NCBI RefSeq assembly: GCF_025137375.1 | Contig: NZ_CP073720.1 | Location: 3,434,501-3,498,500 of the forward strand | From: Dactylosporangium fulvum | GTDB taxonomy: Bacteria; Actinomycetota; Actinomycetes; Mycobacteriales; Micromonosporaceae | DNA length: 64,000 nucleotides | Reading direction: 5' to 3' | In this document: positions 1 through 7,933 of the stretch, one piece after another | How positions within the stretch are numbered: the first letter of the stretch is position 1 | Layout: each line of letters opens with the position of its first letter | Notes under the pieces: generated by a model | What the model saw: only the letters and a program-made list of their open reading frames with translations | What the model was told of the DNA's origin: nothing | The model's database searches: none | Position numbers and translations under genes: made by a program

Positions 1-916
1 GCGTGACGCTCACCGTTCCACCGGCGCCGGGAATCAGCCCCATCCGCAGCTCGGGCAGTTGGAAGTAGGCATCGTCCCGGGCCGCCACGGACCCGGCGAA
101 TGAGGGTATCTCGACGCCGGCGCCGATACAGGCGCCGTGCACGACGAAACGAGCGCGGTCACGCACCTGGTGTACGGCGTGCCCGGCGCTGTGGTGCAGG
201 CGAACGAGATGCGCCGCCGACACGCTCGGCGCGGTGCCGAACTCGTCCAGGTCGCCCCCACTGCAAAACGACCGCCCCGCCCCGGAGACAACCACCTCCC
301 GAACGGACGGGTCCTGTCGTGCGACGTCGAGGCCTCGCAGTAGGCCGTCACGAATGGCGCGGCCGAACGCGTTGTGCCGATCCGGACGGTTCAGCGTGAT
401 CGCCAGGGTGTCCCCGGACCGTTCCAGCACGACCGGATCGTCGCTGTCCCCGACGTCGCGCCGCGGGGTGCCCTTGCGCCAGGCGGTGAACTCCGGCCCG
501 GCCAACAGCATCGAGTAGGCGAACGACTCCAGCAGCAGACCGTCGGCGACAGAGCACCGAGCGCTGACCTCGAGCAGCTCGGCGAGGGTCACGGCGGCGT
601 ACGGCGCCGCGCCGACCGTCTCCGCGATGCTGCCCAGATCCTCGATGTCCCCCGCGCAGTACCGGCCCGGGCCGTCCGGGGCAAGCGTGCAGGTCATCCG
701 CTCGAGCAGGGGTGCGCAGGCAGCCGGTAGCGCCGAGGTCGCCACGCCGACCAGCACGGGGTTGCGCCCGTCCAGCGCTGCGGCCGCGTCCTGCGCAGCG
801 CGCCAGTCGGCATCGTCGAGGTCGACCACGACCAGCGGGCGGACCGGGAACCCTTGGTCGTCGAGCTCGAAGGTCACGCCGCGCTCGGCGATGTGCCGGA
901 GGCTGATCAGATCCAT
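1..916 (-). CDS. Enoyl-CoA hydratase/isomerase (crotonase) family protein, 3' end cut by window
   Basis: Reading on the minus strand from an ATG at 916 gives an open frame to the window edge, about 305 residues. A GGAGG Shine-Dalgarno lies 6-7 bases upstream of the ATG. The crotonase fold is recognisable in the second half: an ITLNRPDRHNAF strand, the oxyanion-hole segment SGAGRSFCSGGDL, then the HGACIGAGVE glycine-rich segment and a RMGLIPGAGG motif. The first 160 residues before the crotonase core are unusual and contain no domain I recognise; ordinary crotonases are about 260 residues and lack such an N-terminal extension. The probable role is hydration, isomerisation or hydrolysis of a CoA-ester intermediate. 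It is separated by 127 bp from the next minus-strand gene and may belong to the same operon driven from the 3.6-kb operator. The family is clear, the substrate unknown. Confidence 0.85.
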   Translation of the reverse strand, partial: MDLISLRHIAERGVTFELDDQGFPVRPLVVVDLDDADWRAAQDAAAALDGRNPVLVGVATSALPAACAPLLERMTCTLAPDGPGRYCAGDIEDLGSIAETVGAAPYAAVTLAELLEVSARCSVADGLLLESFAYSMLLAGPEFTAWRKGTPRRDVGDSDDPVVLERSGDTLAITLNRPDRHNAFGRAIRDGLLRGLDVARQDPSVREVVVSGAGRSFCSGGDLDEFGTAPSVSAAHLVRLHHSAGHAVHQVRDRARFVVHGACIGAGVEIPSFAGSVAARDDAYFQLPELRMGLIPGAGGTVSVT

Positions 917-1043
917 GTTCGCCTCCTTCACGTGCCCGTCCACTCGCAGACGAGACGGTCGCTACCGGCGGAAACGTCGAGGTAAGCATGCCACAGGCGT
1001 AAGGACGACCCGCCAAGCGACCGAGCGCCCACCGGTGAGCCAA

Positions 1044-1895
1044 TCAGGTTCTCGTGTTCTCGACCCACGCCCGGCCACGGTCCATCACGACGGTCCCGTC
1101 GTCTCTGCGCGTACGGAAGAGCACTGTGTTCTCCTGCGCCCACATTTCCACCGTCAGGCTCTGCCCAGGGAAAACGGTGGCGGTGAAGCGGCCGGACATG
1201 CCGCGCAGGCGTGCCGGATCGGAGCCGGCCATCTCGTGCAGCAGAGCCCGTCCGGTCACGCCGTACGTGCACAGGCCGTGCAGGATCGGACGGTCGAACC
1301 CGGCTCGGGCGGCGAACTGCGGGTCGGAATGCAGTGGGTTACGGTCGCCGCTGAGTCGATACAGCAGCGCTTGCTCGGGACGGGTCGGGTAGGTGACGGC
1401 ACGGTCGGGCGCGCGGTCCGGTAGCCGCCAGGTGTCCTGCGGGCCACGTTCGCCGCCGAAAGCGCCTTCGCCGCGTATGAAGACCGCACTGCGGGCGGTG
1501 ACGAGGACCTCGCCATCGGGGCATGTGGCGGTGGATTCGGTGACGACGAGCGCGCCGGAGCCCTTGTCGTACACACCGGTCACCCGCGTCCTGGCCTGCG
1601 CCGTGCCTTCGGTCGGGATCGGCCGGGACAGTGTGAAGGACTGCTCGGCATGCACCAGTCCGGCCGGGTCGTAGCTACCCAGCCGGGGGAGCGGCGCATG
1701 GGCGAGCAGCACGCCGAAGCTGGGCAGCACCCGCTGCCGGACACCGGCGGTGTTCTCAGTGGTGAAGGCGAGTTCCCTGGTGGGGTCATCCATGCCCGCG
1801 CCGACCGCGACCGCGTACAGCAGCGTATCCGCGGCGGACCAGCGGTGGGTCCGGGTCGGTCCCTCCCGCCCGACGACCGTGATGTCGATCGGCAC
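1044..1895 (-). CDS. MaoC-type (R)-specific enoyl-CoA hydratase (double hot-dog)
   Basis: This 283-residue protein has the length of a two-hot-dog hydratase 2, the fold of the hydratase part of peroxisomal MFE-2. The C-terminal half carries the hydratase-2 motif LSGDRNPLHSD with the catalytic pair at about D184 and H189, followed by GFDRPILHG. The N-terminal half lacks that motif, as is normal for the substrate-cradling hot-dog. It would add water to a trans-2-enoyl-CoA to give a (3R)-hydroxyacyl-CoA, feeding the SDR dehydrogenase encoded at 17.5 kb or a similar enzyme. The gene follows the mutase gene on the same strand with 27 bp between them, so the two are probably cotranscribed. The start ATG at 1895 is the first in frame and leaves a full-length domain. 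Substrate specificity cannot be read from sequence. Confidence 0.88.
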   Translation of the reverse strand: MPIDITVVGREGPTRTHRWSAADTLLYAVAVGAGMDDPTRELAFTTENTAGVRQRVLPSFGVLLAHAPLPRLGSYDPAGLVHAEQSFTLSRPIPTEGTAQARTRVTGVYDKGSGALVVTESTATCPDGEVLVTARSAVFIRGEGAFGGERGPQDTWRLPDRAPDRAVTYPTRPEQALLYRLSGDRNPLHSDPQFAARAGFDRPILHGLCTYGVTGRALLHEMAGSDPARLRGMSGRFTATVFPGQSLTVEMWAQENTVLFRTRRDDGTVVMDRGRAWVENTRT

Positions 1896-1922
1896 CTCGA
1901 ACTCCCATCAGACGTCAGGTGA

Positions 1923-3578
1923 TCAGCGCGTGGTGGCGCGTCCCCATACCGATGCCAGCGCCGCGCAGATCTCGCCGACCGTGGCGTACTCGCGGACGGC
2001 AGCGAGGATCGATGGGATCGTATTGTCGCCGCGCCGTGCCGCCGCCGCGACCTCGGCGAGGCTGTCGGCGACGGCGCCCGCGGACCGGTCGCGCTTGACC
2101 TTCGCGAGCCGCTCGCGCTGCTCGGCTTCGGTGTCGCCGTCCGGGCCGGCCCCGAATTCGCCGAAGGCGGGCGCCTGATCGGTGGCGAAGCGGTTCACGC
2201 CGACGACCGTCCGACGACGCTCCTCGATCTCCATCTGCTGGCGGTACGCCTCGTCGTCGAGCTGGTCACGCAGCCAGCCCGACTCCAGTGCGGCCAGGGC
2301 TCCGCCCTTGTCCCGGATGCGGTCCATCTCCGCGGCGACGGCCGCTTCGAGCCGGTCGGTCATCGCTTCGACGGCGTACGAGCCACCGAGCGGGTCCGCC
2401 GTCCGGGTGACCCCGGTCTCGTGGGCGAGGATCTGCTGGGTCCGTAGCGCGACCCGGACGGCCTGCTCCCCGGGGAGTCGGAGGGCTTCGTCGTAGGAGG
2501 ACGTGGCGAGCGTCTGCACTCCGCCCAATGCCGCCGCGAGGGCCTGGTAGGCGATCCGCACGATGTTGTTCAGCGGCTCCTGCGCGGTCTGCAGGCTGCC
2601 GAGGGTGTAAACGAAGATGTTCGCCGCGCATGCGCGCTCGTCGGTGACCCGGTAACGGTCCCGCATGAGTCGCGCCCACATCCGCCGCGCCGTCCGGAAC
2701 TTCGCGACCTCCTCAAGCAGGTCGATGTGTGCGGCGAGGAAGAGGTACACGTTGTGTGCGAAGTCCTCCAGTCGCAGGCCGCGGCGCAGGGCCGCGTCGA
2801 GGTACTCGATCCCGTTGGCGAATGCGATCGCGAGTTCGTGTACGGCCGAACCGCCCGCGTCGCGGATGTGGTAGCCGCAGAACTCGATCGGTTCCCAGTG
2901 CGGCAGTTCCCTGGCGCAGTACTCGATCACGTCGACGGTGAACTCCAGCGCCCGGCGGGGCGGGAAGATGTACGTGCCGCGGGCCAGGTACTCCTTGAGC
3001 ACGTCGTTCTGCAGCATCACCTTGAAGTCCGACGGCCGGTAGCCGTGGGCCTCCGCGCCCGCCACGAGCAGGGCGACGGCGATCGGGCCGATGGCGTTCG
3101 CAGTGGTCCGGATCTGGGACACCTGGTCGAGCGGGATGCCGTCGAGCAGGTCCTCCATGTCCCGGAGGGTGTCGATCGGCACCCCCACCTTGCCGACCTC
3201 GCCGGCGGCGAGCGGGTGGTCGGAGTCCAGCCCGTTCTGGGTCGGCAGGTCGAGGGCAATGGAGAAGCCCTGTTGCCCGCCGGCGAGCAGGCTGCGGATC
3301 CGCAGGTTCGTCTCGGTCGGTGAGGCTCGCCCGGAGTACTGGCCCATGACCCACAGTCCCTCGCGGTACATGCCTGGCCGGATGCCACGGGTGAACGGGT
3401 ACTCGCCGGGGAGCCCACGCTGGGTCAGGTGCTCGTCCGGCCCGTCGGCGACGTCGAGCGGGGTGTACAGGGGCGCGACGGGCAACCCGGAGGCGGTCCG
3501 GTCGTCCGGTCCGGTGAGGCGATCACAGTGGTCGTCCCGCCACCGAGCGACCGCCGCGGCCAATCGGTCATGAGGCAC
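1923..3578 (-). CDS. Acyl-CoA mutase catalytic (large) subunit, methylmalonyl-CoA mutase type, without B12 domain
   Basis: This 551-residue protein is the TIM-barrel catalytic subunit of an adenosylcobalamin-dependent acyl-CoA mutase. The segments YPFTRGIRPGMY, YIFPP and FCGYH align with the active site of Propionibacterium methylmalonyl-CoA mutase. The residues equivalent to Y89, R207 and H244 are Y71, R200 and H237. Retention of both Tyr and Arg argues for a carboxylated substrate such as methylmalonyl-CoA or a homologue; isobutyryl-CoA mutase has Phe and Gln there. The region between, including GLWVMGQYSG where family members usually have R-Q-Y-A-G, is divergent. There is no C-terminal cobalamin-binding domain, and no DxHxxG small subunit is visible in the window, so the partner must be elsewhere. 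It is the first gene of a leftward operon starting at the operator near 3.6 kb. It would isomerise a branched acyl-CoA released late in the pathway. Confidence 0.88.
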   Translation of the reverse strand: MPHDRLAAAVARWRDDHCDRLTGPDDRTASGLPVAPLYTPLDVADGPDEHLTQRGLPGEYPFTRGIRPGMYREGLWVMGQYSGRASPTETNLRIRSLLAGGQQGFSIALDLPTQNGLDSDHPLAAGEVGKVGVPIDTLRDMEDLLDGIPLDQVSQIRTTANAIGPIAVALLVAGAEAHGYRPSDFKVMLQNDVLKEYLARGTYIFPPRRALEFTVDVIEYCARELPHWEPIEFCGYHIRDAGGSAVHELAIAFANGIEYLDAALRRGLRLEDFAHNVYLFLAAHIDLLEEVAKFRTARRMWARLMRDRYRVTDERACAANIFVYTLGSLQTAQEPLNNIVRIAYQALAAALGGVQTLATSSYDEALRLPGEQAVRVALRTQQILAHETGVTRTADPLGGSYAVEAMTDRLEAAVAAEMDRIRDKGGALAALESGWLRDQLDDEAYRQQMEIEERRRTVVGVNRFATDQAPAFGEFGAGPDGDTEAEQRERLAKVKRDRSAGAVADSLAEVAAAARRGDNTIPSILAAVREYATVGEICAALASVWGRATTR

Positions 3579-3588
3579 TTCCCGATGT

Positions 3589-3613
3589 TGTCATATTGTG
3601 GAAGTCTAGTCCA
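3589..3613. promoter_or_regulatory. Predicted IclR-family operator, site a (divergent promoter)
   Basis: On the minus strand three 5-bp half-sites spaced by 5 bp read TGGAC, TTCCA and TGACA, matching the consensus TGRAA-N5-TTCCA-N5-TGGAA found at six other places in this window. The inner part also forms the inverted repeat TGTGGA-N7-TCCACA at 3597-3615. It lies between the divergent mutase (leftward) and acyl-CoA synthetase (rightward) genes, 23 bp before the synthetase ATG, and could control both. The third half-site is the weakest of the set. Confidence 0.6.
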
Positions 3614-3635
3614 CAGCTAGTGCAGGGAGTCCGAC

Positions 3636-5174
3636 ATGGTAACGATCGATGCCCTGGTCGCCCGCGCCGCGGCGTGGTTCGGCAACCGGCCCGCCGTGGT
3701 CGACGGCGAGCGTACGGCCACGTTCGCCGATGTCGAGCGGCGCTCCAACCGGCTGGCGAATCTGCTGGTGGGCCTGGGCGGCGCGACCGGTGGTCGGGTC
3801 GCGATGCTGCTGCCGAACCGGCTCGAGTCGGTCGAGATCGACTTCGGCATCGCCAAGGCGGGCCGGGTGCGGGTCCCGCTCAACACCCGCCTGGCGCTCG
3901 ACGAGCGGGCCTTCATCCTCGCCGATTCCGGCGCCGACACCCTGGTCTTCGACGCCGCCGAGGAGGAGTCCGTGGCCGAACTGCGGGCGCTCTGCCCACA
4001 GCTGCGCCACCTCATCCGGCTCGGCGCCGGCCGCCTCGGGCTCGACTACGACGAAGCGCTCGCCGCGGCCGTGGACAGGCCTGCGGGCGTGGCGCTCGCG
4101 CCCGACGCGCCGAGCTTCCTGCTCTACACCTCCGGCACGACGGGACGCCCGAAGGGGGCCACCGCGACGAACCGCAGCCGGCTGGCGGCGACCGTGAACA
4201 TGCTCGCGGACGAGATCGACCCGCGGCCCGGCGACGGGATGCTCCACGTGGGATCGATGGCGCACGGCAGCGGATCGAAGGTGCTCGCCCACTTCCTCCG
4301 CGGCAGCCGTAACCTCCCGGTGCGGTCCTGGGACCCGGAGCGCTTCCTGGCGCTCGTGGCACGAGAGCGCGCGACGCACAGCTTCCTCGTCCCCACGATG
4401 GTGGCGGCACTCACCGACGTGGCCCGGCGGGGCGGGCAGGGCCCGGAGTCGCTGCGGGCGATCACATACGGCGGCTCCCCGATCGCCCCCGCCACGCTGG
4501 GGGAGGCGATCGAGGTGTTCGGGCCGCGTTTCGTCCAGGTCTACGGGTCGTGTGAGGCGCCGCACCCGGTGCTGGTGCTGCCGCCGCGGGACCACGTCCC
4601 GAACGGTGCGCGGCTGGGAACCGCGGGCCGCGAGGTGACGACCATTCAGGTGCGGCTCGTCGGCCCGGACGGGGTGGATGTGCCGGACGGCCAGGCCGGC
4701 GAACTCTGGGTACGGGGTCCGAACGTGATGGCCGGTTACTGGGGGCGGTCCGAAGCTGACCGGGAGGTCTTCCGGGACGGCTGGTACCGCACCGGTGACG
4801 TGGCGCGGCGAGACGGTGACGGCTATTTGTCCATTGTGGATCGGATGCGGGAGTTGATTATCAGCGGCGGGTACAACGTGTACCCGGCCGAGGTGGAGGC
4901 CGCTCTCGCGCGGCACCCCGGCGTTGCCGAGGTCGCGGTCATCGGGGTACCCGACGACCGCTGGGGGGAGGCGGTCAAAGCCATCGTGGTCCGCCGGCCG
5001 GGAGCCACGCCCTCGGAGCGGGAACTGGTCGAGCACTGCGCCACCACGTTGGCCGGATACAAGAAACCCCGCTTGATCGAGTTCGTCGACGCACTTCCGC
5101 GCGGATCGACAGGGAAGATCGCCAAGAGGGTGCTGCGGGAGCCGTACTGGCAGGGGCGGGAGCGTCATGTCTGA
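3636..5174 (+). CDS. Acyl-CoA synthetase (AMP-forming), ANL superfamily
   Basis: This 512-residue protein activates a carboxylic acid with ATP and CoA. The P-loop-like motif LLYTSGTTGRPKGA is near residue 165, the A5 region YGSCEAPHP replaces the usual YGxTE, A8 appears as YRTGDVARRDGDGYLSIVDR, and the catalytic lysine sits in the C-terminal GSTGKIAKR. Length is normal for medium- or long-chain and aryl-CoA ligases. The ATG at 3636 is directly downstream of operator a, with a GGGAG Shine-Dalgarno. The stop overlaps the following thiolase start by 8 bp, so the two are cotranslated. The Ser-Cys in place of Thr in A5 is seen in FadD3- and FadD17-like subgroups only occasionally, and I cannot assign a substrate. 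It is one of four such synthetases in the regulon. Confidence 0.92.
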   Translation: MVTIDALVARAAAWFGNRPAVVDGERTATFADVERRSNRLANLLVGLGGATGGRVAMLLPNRLESVEIDFGIAKAGRVRVPLNTRLALDERAFILADSGADTLVFDAAEEESVAELRALCPQLRHLIRLGAGRLGLDYDEALAAAVDRPAGVALAPDAPSFLLYTSGTTGRPKGATATNRSRLAATVNMLADEIDPRPGDGMLHVGSMAHGSGSKVLAHFLRGSRNLPVRSWDPERFLALVARERATHSFLVPTMVAALTDVARRGGQGPESLRAITYGGSPIAPATLGEAIEVFGPRFVQVYGSCEAPHPVLVLPPRDHVPNGARLGTAGREVTTIQVRLVGPDGVDVPDGQAGELWVRGPNVMAGYWGRSEADREVFRDGWYRTGDVARRDGDGYLSIVDRMRELIISGGYNVYPAEVEAALARHPGVAEVAVIGVPDDRWGEAVKAIVVRRPGATPSERELVEHCATTLAGYKKPRLIEFVDALPRGSTGKIAKRVLREPYWQGRERHV

Positions 5175-6381
5175 TCGCGATGTCGTGATCGTGGGGGCGG
5201 CGCGCACGCCAATCGGTTCGTTCGGCGGCGCGCTGCGTGAAGCCACCATCCCCGCCCTCGCCGCGGTCGCCATCCGCTCCACAATGGAGCGTGCCGGGTT
5301 GGCCGGTGTGGACGTCGACGAACTCGTCCTCGGTGTGAACTTCCCCGGCTCTGATCGCTCGATTGCCCGGCAGGCGGCGCTGCGCGGGGGGCTCCCGGAG
5401 GACGGCGTGGCGTACACCGTCGACCGTGCCTGCTGCTCGTCGCTGGCCGCACTCGCCCTGACCGCGCGTGGAATTCGTAGCGGGGAGAGCGATGTCGCGC
5501 TCGCCGGCGGCGCGGAGAACCTGAGCGCCGTTCCGTTCTTCATCGACGGTATGCGTTGGGGGCACCGTCTGGGAAGCATCCAACTTGGTGATCAGCTCGT
5601 GATCACCTGCCCGCACACCGGGGTGCCACGAGCGGTCCAGGCGGCCGACGAGGCCGCCAGGTACGGGGTGGGCCGAGCCGAGCAGGACCGCTGGGCGCTG
5701 CGCAGCCAGCAGCGGTGCGCCCGCGCGGTCGAGCGGGGCCTGTTCGACGTGGAGATCACGCCGGTCCGGTCGCCGGCGGACGCGGCGCGGCCGTACTCGC
5801 TCGGTGCCGACGAGTCGCCGCGCCGGGACACCACCCTGGAGCGGCTCGCCGCCCTGCCGACCGTGCACGGCAGTGCGACGGTGACCGCAGGCAACGCCCC
5901 GGGCCTCAGCACCGGGGCGGCCATGCTCGCGGTCGCCGCGGCCGGGGTCGCCCGGGAGCGCGGCCTACGCCCGCTCGCCACGGTGCTGGGGGTCGCATCG
6001 GTGTCGGGGCCGCCGGCGCAGATCGCGTCGATCCCCGCGGTGGCCGCGCAGCGGGTCCTGGATCGGTGTGGAGTGGACCTGGCCGACGTCGACCTCATCG
6101 AAATCAACGAGGCGTTCGCGGCGGTGCCTCTCGTCACCACGCTGCGGTTGGCCGGCGGCGATGCTGATCGGGCGGCCGAACTGCGGGAGCGGACCAACGT
6201 CAACGGTGGCGCCGTCGCGCTCGGGCACCCGACCGGCGCCACCGGAGCGCGGCTGGTGATGACGGTCGTCGCCGAACTGCGCCGCCGCGGCGGTGGGATC
6301 GGCCTGGTGACGATGTGCGGCGGGATCGGCGAGGCCAACGCGGTGCTCGTCCGGGCACACCCGGACGGCGAGGTGAAGTAG
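5167..6381 (+). CDS. Thiolase (acetyl-CoA C-acyltransferase)
   Basis: This 404-residue biosynthetic/degradative thiolase has the nucleophile cysteine at C89 in RACCSSLAAL, the HxN-type region NVNGGAVALGHPTGATGAR with the active-site histidine, and the C-terminal acid/base cysteine in MCGGIGEA. It would cleave a 3-oxoacyl-CoA with CoA, releasing acetyl- or propionyl-CoA. Two consecutive cysteines followed by two serines (CCSS) replace the usual CxSG, but the first position is kept. Translation is coupled to the upstream synthetase by an 8-bp overlap. All catalytic positions are present, so it should be active, unlike the thiolase-like protein at 32.3 kb. Confidence 0.92.
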   Translation: MSDRDVVIVGAARTPIGSFGGALREATIPALAAVAIRSTMERAGLAGVDVDELVLGVNFPGSDRSIARQAALRGGLPEDGVAYTVDRACCSSLAALALTARGIRSGESDVALAGGAENLSAVPFFIDGMRWGHRLGSIQLGDQLVITCPHTGVPRAVQAADEAARYGVGRAEQDRWALRSQQRCARAVERGLFDVEITPVRSPADAARPYSLGADESPRRDTTLERLAALPTVHGSATVTAGNAPGLSTGAAMLAVAAAGVARERGLRPLATVLGVASVSGPPAQIASIPAVAAQRVLDRCGVDLADVDLIEINEAFAAVPLVTTLRLAGGDADRAAELRERTNVNGGAVALGHPTGATGARLVMTVVAELRRRGGGIGLVTMCGGIGEANAVLVRAHPDGEVK

Positions 6382-6418
6382 GCCTGGACTCGCTCCGGTG
6401 TCGGAAGGAGATCGAAGG

Positions 6419-7060
6419 ATGCAGGAGCCGTACGCGAACGATCCGCTGCTGTTCTACCCGGGGCGGCGGCTGACGGCGCAGGAGCGGGAGCGGATGGACC
6501 GGTACGAGATCCCGATCGAGGAACTCACCGTGGACCATCTCGTCTACAGCATGAGCCGGCAGATCGAGAACAATTTCCAGACGTTCTACAGCATCGCCGA
6601 GGAGGTCGTCGGTGTCGAGAAGGCCACCGAGATCGCCCGTGAGATCGGCCGTCGGTACGGCGGTCGCGGGTACGCGATGCTGTTACGGGCATACGGCATG
6701 GAGGGTGCGGGGAGCGCCCGGATGATGGCGCTGTACCAGGATCTGGTGCACAGCATCCGCGGACCCAAGCACGCGGCGGCGCTCTACGCCGAGCACGACG
6801 AGGGTCGCTGTGTGGTCCGGCGCCGTGAGTGCGTCTACTACAGCGAGGATCATCCGGAGAACGCCCGCTACACGGGGGCGTTCGAGTCCGGGTGCTTCGA
6901 GGGGTACCGGGCGGCCGACGAGAACCTGCTTCGGGTCGAGGTCCACCGGTGCCGGTGGAAGGGGGACGACGGCTGCGAGCAGCACTGGGTCTACCGGGAG
7001 GATCCGGACCGTCCGCCGCCCGCTCTCTCCGTCGGGGACCACGACCCGGATGCCGCGTGA
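6419..7060 (+). CDS. Uncharacterised protein with V4R/ATC-hydrolase-like C-terminus
   Basis: I do not recognise a characterised family. The ATG at 6419 is preceded by AAGGAG at 6405-6410, a better start than the in-frame GTG 21 bases upstream, and gives 213 residues. The protein is soluble, rich in Arg, Tyr and Glu. The C-terminal third contains a cysteine pattern: CVVRRRECVYY, then SGCFEGYRAADENL, then HRCRWKGDDGCEQHW. That spacing resembles the small-molecule-binding V4R domain or the L-2-amino-thiazoline-4-carboxylate hydrolase family, which share a terminal Cys-x-Gly/Asp-Asp-x-Cys-x-aromatic motif. It is the last gene of the synthetase-thiolase operon, 37 bp after the thiolase, and faces the ring hydrolase gene tail to tail with only 4 bp between stops. 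A ligand-sensing or hydrolase role is possible but unproven. Confidence 0.7.
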   Translation: MQEPYANDPLLFYPGRRLTAQERERMDRYEIPIEELTVDHLVYSMSRQIENNFQTFYSIAEEVVGVEKATEIAREIGRRYGGRGYAMLLRAYGMEGAGSARMMALYQDLVHSIRGPKHAAALYAEHDEGRCVVRRRECVYYSEDHPENARYTGAFESGCFEGYRAADENLLRVEVHRCRWKGDDGCEQHWVYREDPDRPPPALSVGDHDPDAA

Positions 7061-7064
7061 GGCG

Positions 7065-7823
7065 TCAGTCCGCGGGCCAGGTAGCGGCGGCGCCGAGACC
7101 TTCCAGGGCGAGGCCGTGACCGATCCGCTCGGCGAAGAGCCGCCGCAACGGCTCGGTCATCACCTCCCGGGTGTAGCGCAGCGTGATGTCGTCCTGCCGG
7201 CAGAGGTCCTCGGCGAGCGCGTGGGCGCGGGGGAGGAGTTCGCCGGCGGGGACGACCTCATTGACCACGCCCAGCTCCTTCGCCTCGCGCGAGGTGAGCC
7301 GCTGTCCGGTGAGCAGGAAGTAGCGAGCGCGGTTGATGCCTAGCAGCGTTGACCAGACGGCGTGCACGCCGTCCCCGGGCACGGTGCCGAAGCGGAAGTG
7401 CGGCGCGTCGGCGAACACCGTCTCCGGCGTGGCGAGCACGATGTCCGACAGTACGGCGAGTTCGGCGTGGACGGTCGCCTTGCCGTTCACCGCCGCGATC
7501 ACCGGGACCTCGATGTCGAGCAGCGCGGCGAGCAGGCGTTTGCCGTTGGTGTAGATGCGCTCCCACTTCTGCGGCGTCATCGGCCCCACCCAGCTGTCGT
7601 CGAGCCGGGCGATGAACTCGGTGCCGGTCCCGGTGAGGATCACCACCCGGTTGCCGGGATCGCCGCCGATCTCCCGGAACGCCCAGCCGAGTTCGCTGTG
7701 CGGTCCGGCGCCCCAGACCAGCGGTCCGTCCTCGGTGTGCAGGCGCACCTCGAGCACGCCGTCGCGGCGCTGCATGGTCAGGTGACGGTACGCGGTGCGG
7801 TACTCATCGAAGGTGCGGTGCAT
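7065..7823 (-). CDS. 6-oxocamphor hydrolase-like retro-Claisen beta-diketone hydrolase (crotonase superfamily)
   Basis: This 252-residue crotonase-fold protein closely resembles Rhodococcus 6-oxocamphor hydrolase over its whole length. Shared blocks include FDEYRTAY near the N-terminus, HTEDGPLVW, VVILTGTGTEF, IEVPVIAAVNG, SDIVLA, PHFRFGTVPGDGVH, YFLLTGQ and GVVNEV. The four catalytic residues of that enzyme (His122, His145, Asp154, Glu244) correspond to H119, H142, D151 and E241 here, each offset by exactly three. That enzyme cleaves a C-C bond between two ring carbonyls without CoA, opening a bicyclic diketone to a keto acid. The protein therefore probably opens a cyclic 1,3-diketone. The gene is transcribed leftward from the divergent promoter region carrying operator b. 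Acceptance of a CoA-linked cyclic diketone is an alternative, as in some steroid ring hydrolases. Confidence 0.9.
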   Translation of the reverse strand: MHRTFDEYRTAYRHLTMQRRDGVLEVRLHTEDGPLVWGAGPHSELGWAFREIGGDPGNRVVILTGTGTEFIARLDDSWVGPMTPQKWERIYTNGKRLLAALLDIEVPVIAAVNGKATVHAELAVLSDIVLATPETVFADAPHFRFGTVPGDGVHAVWSTLLGINRARYFLLTGQRLTSREAKELGVVNEVVPAGELLPRAHALAEDLCRQDDITLRYTREVMTEPLRRLFAERIGHGLALEGLGAAATWPAD

Positions 7824-7844
7824 GCGTTCTCCTCTGCGCCGTGG

Positions 7845-7873
7845 TTGACGGCTGGGTCACGGCTTCCTAAGCT
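7845..7873 (+). promoter_or_regulatory. Predicted promoter for the acyl-CoA dehydrogenase/hydratase operon
   Basis: A -35 TTGACG at 7845-7850 and a -10 TAAGCT at 7868-7873 are separated by 17 bp. The expected transcription start near 7880 falls inside operator b. The same arrangement recurs before the genes at 11.3, 18.6 and 34.8 kb. Confidence 0.6.
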
Positions 7874-7875
7874 AC

Positions 7876-7900
7876 TTCCACAATACGGAGTTAACTTCCA
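7876..7900. promoter_or_regulatory. Predicted IclR-family operator, site b (divergent promoter)
   Basis: Three half-sites in alternating orientation with 5-bp spacers are visible: TTCCA at 7876-7880, CGGAG at 7886-7890 and TTCCA at 7896-7900. Read on the minus strand this is TGGAA-N5-CTCCG-N5-TGGAA. It lies between the leftward ring hydrolase and the rightward acyl-CoA dehydrogenase and overlaps the predicted rightward transcription start. Confidence 0.7.
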
Positions 7901-7933
7901 CAACGATAGGCCGTTCGTCGAAAGCCGGTCCAC

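Noticed and set aside
3606-5579. A 657-codon minus-strand frame opposite the first acyl-CoA synthetase
   Set aside because: Antisense shadow of a synthetase with all motifs intact; no ribosome site and no family match.
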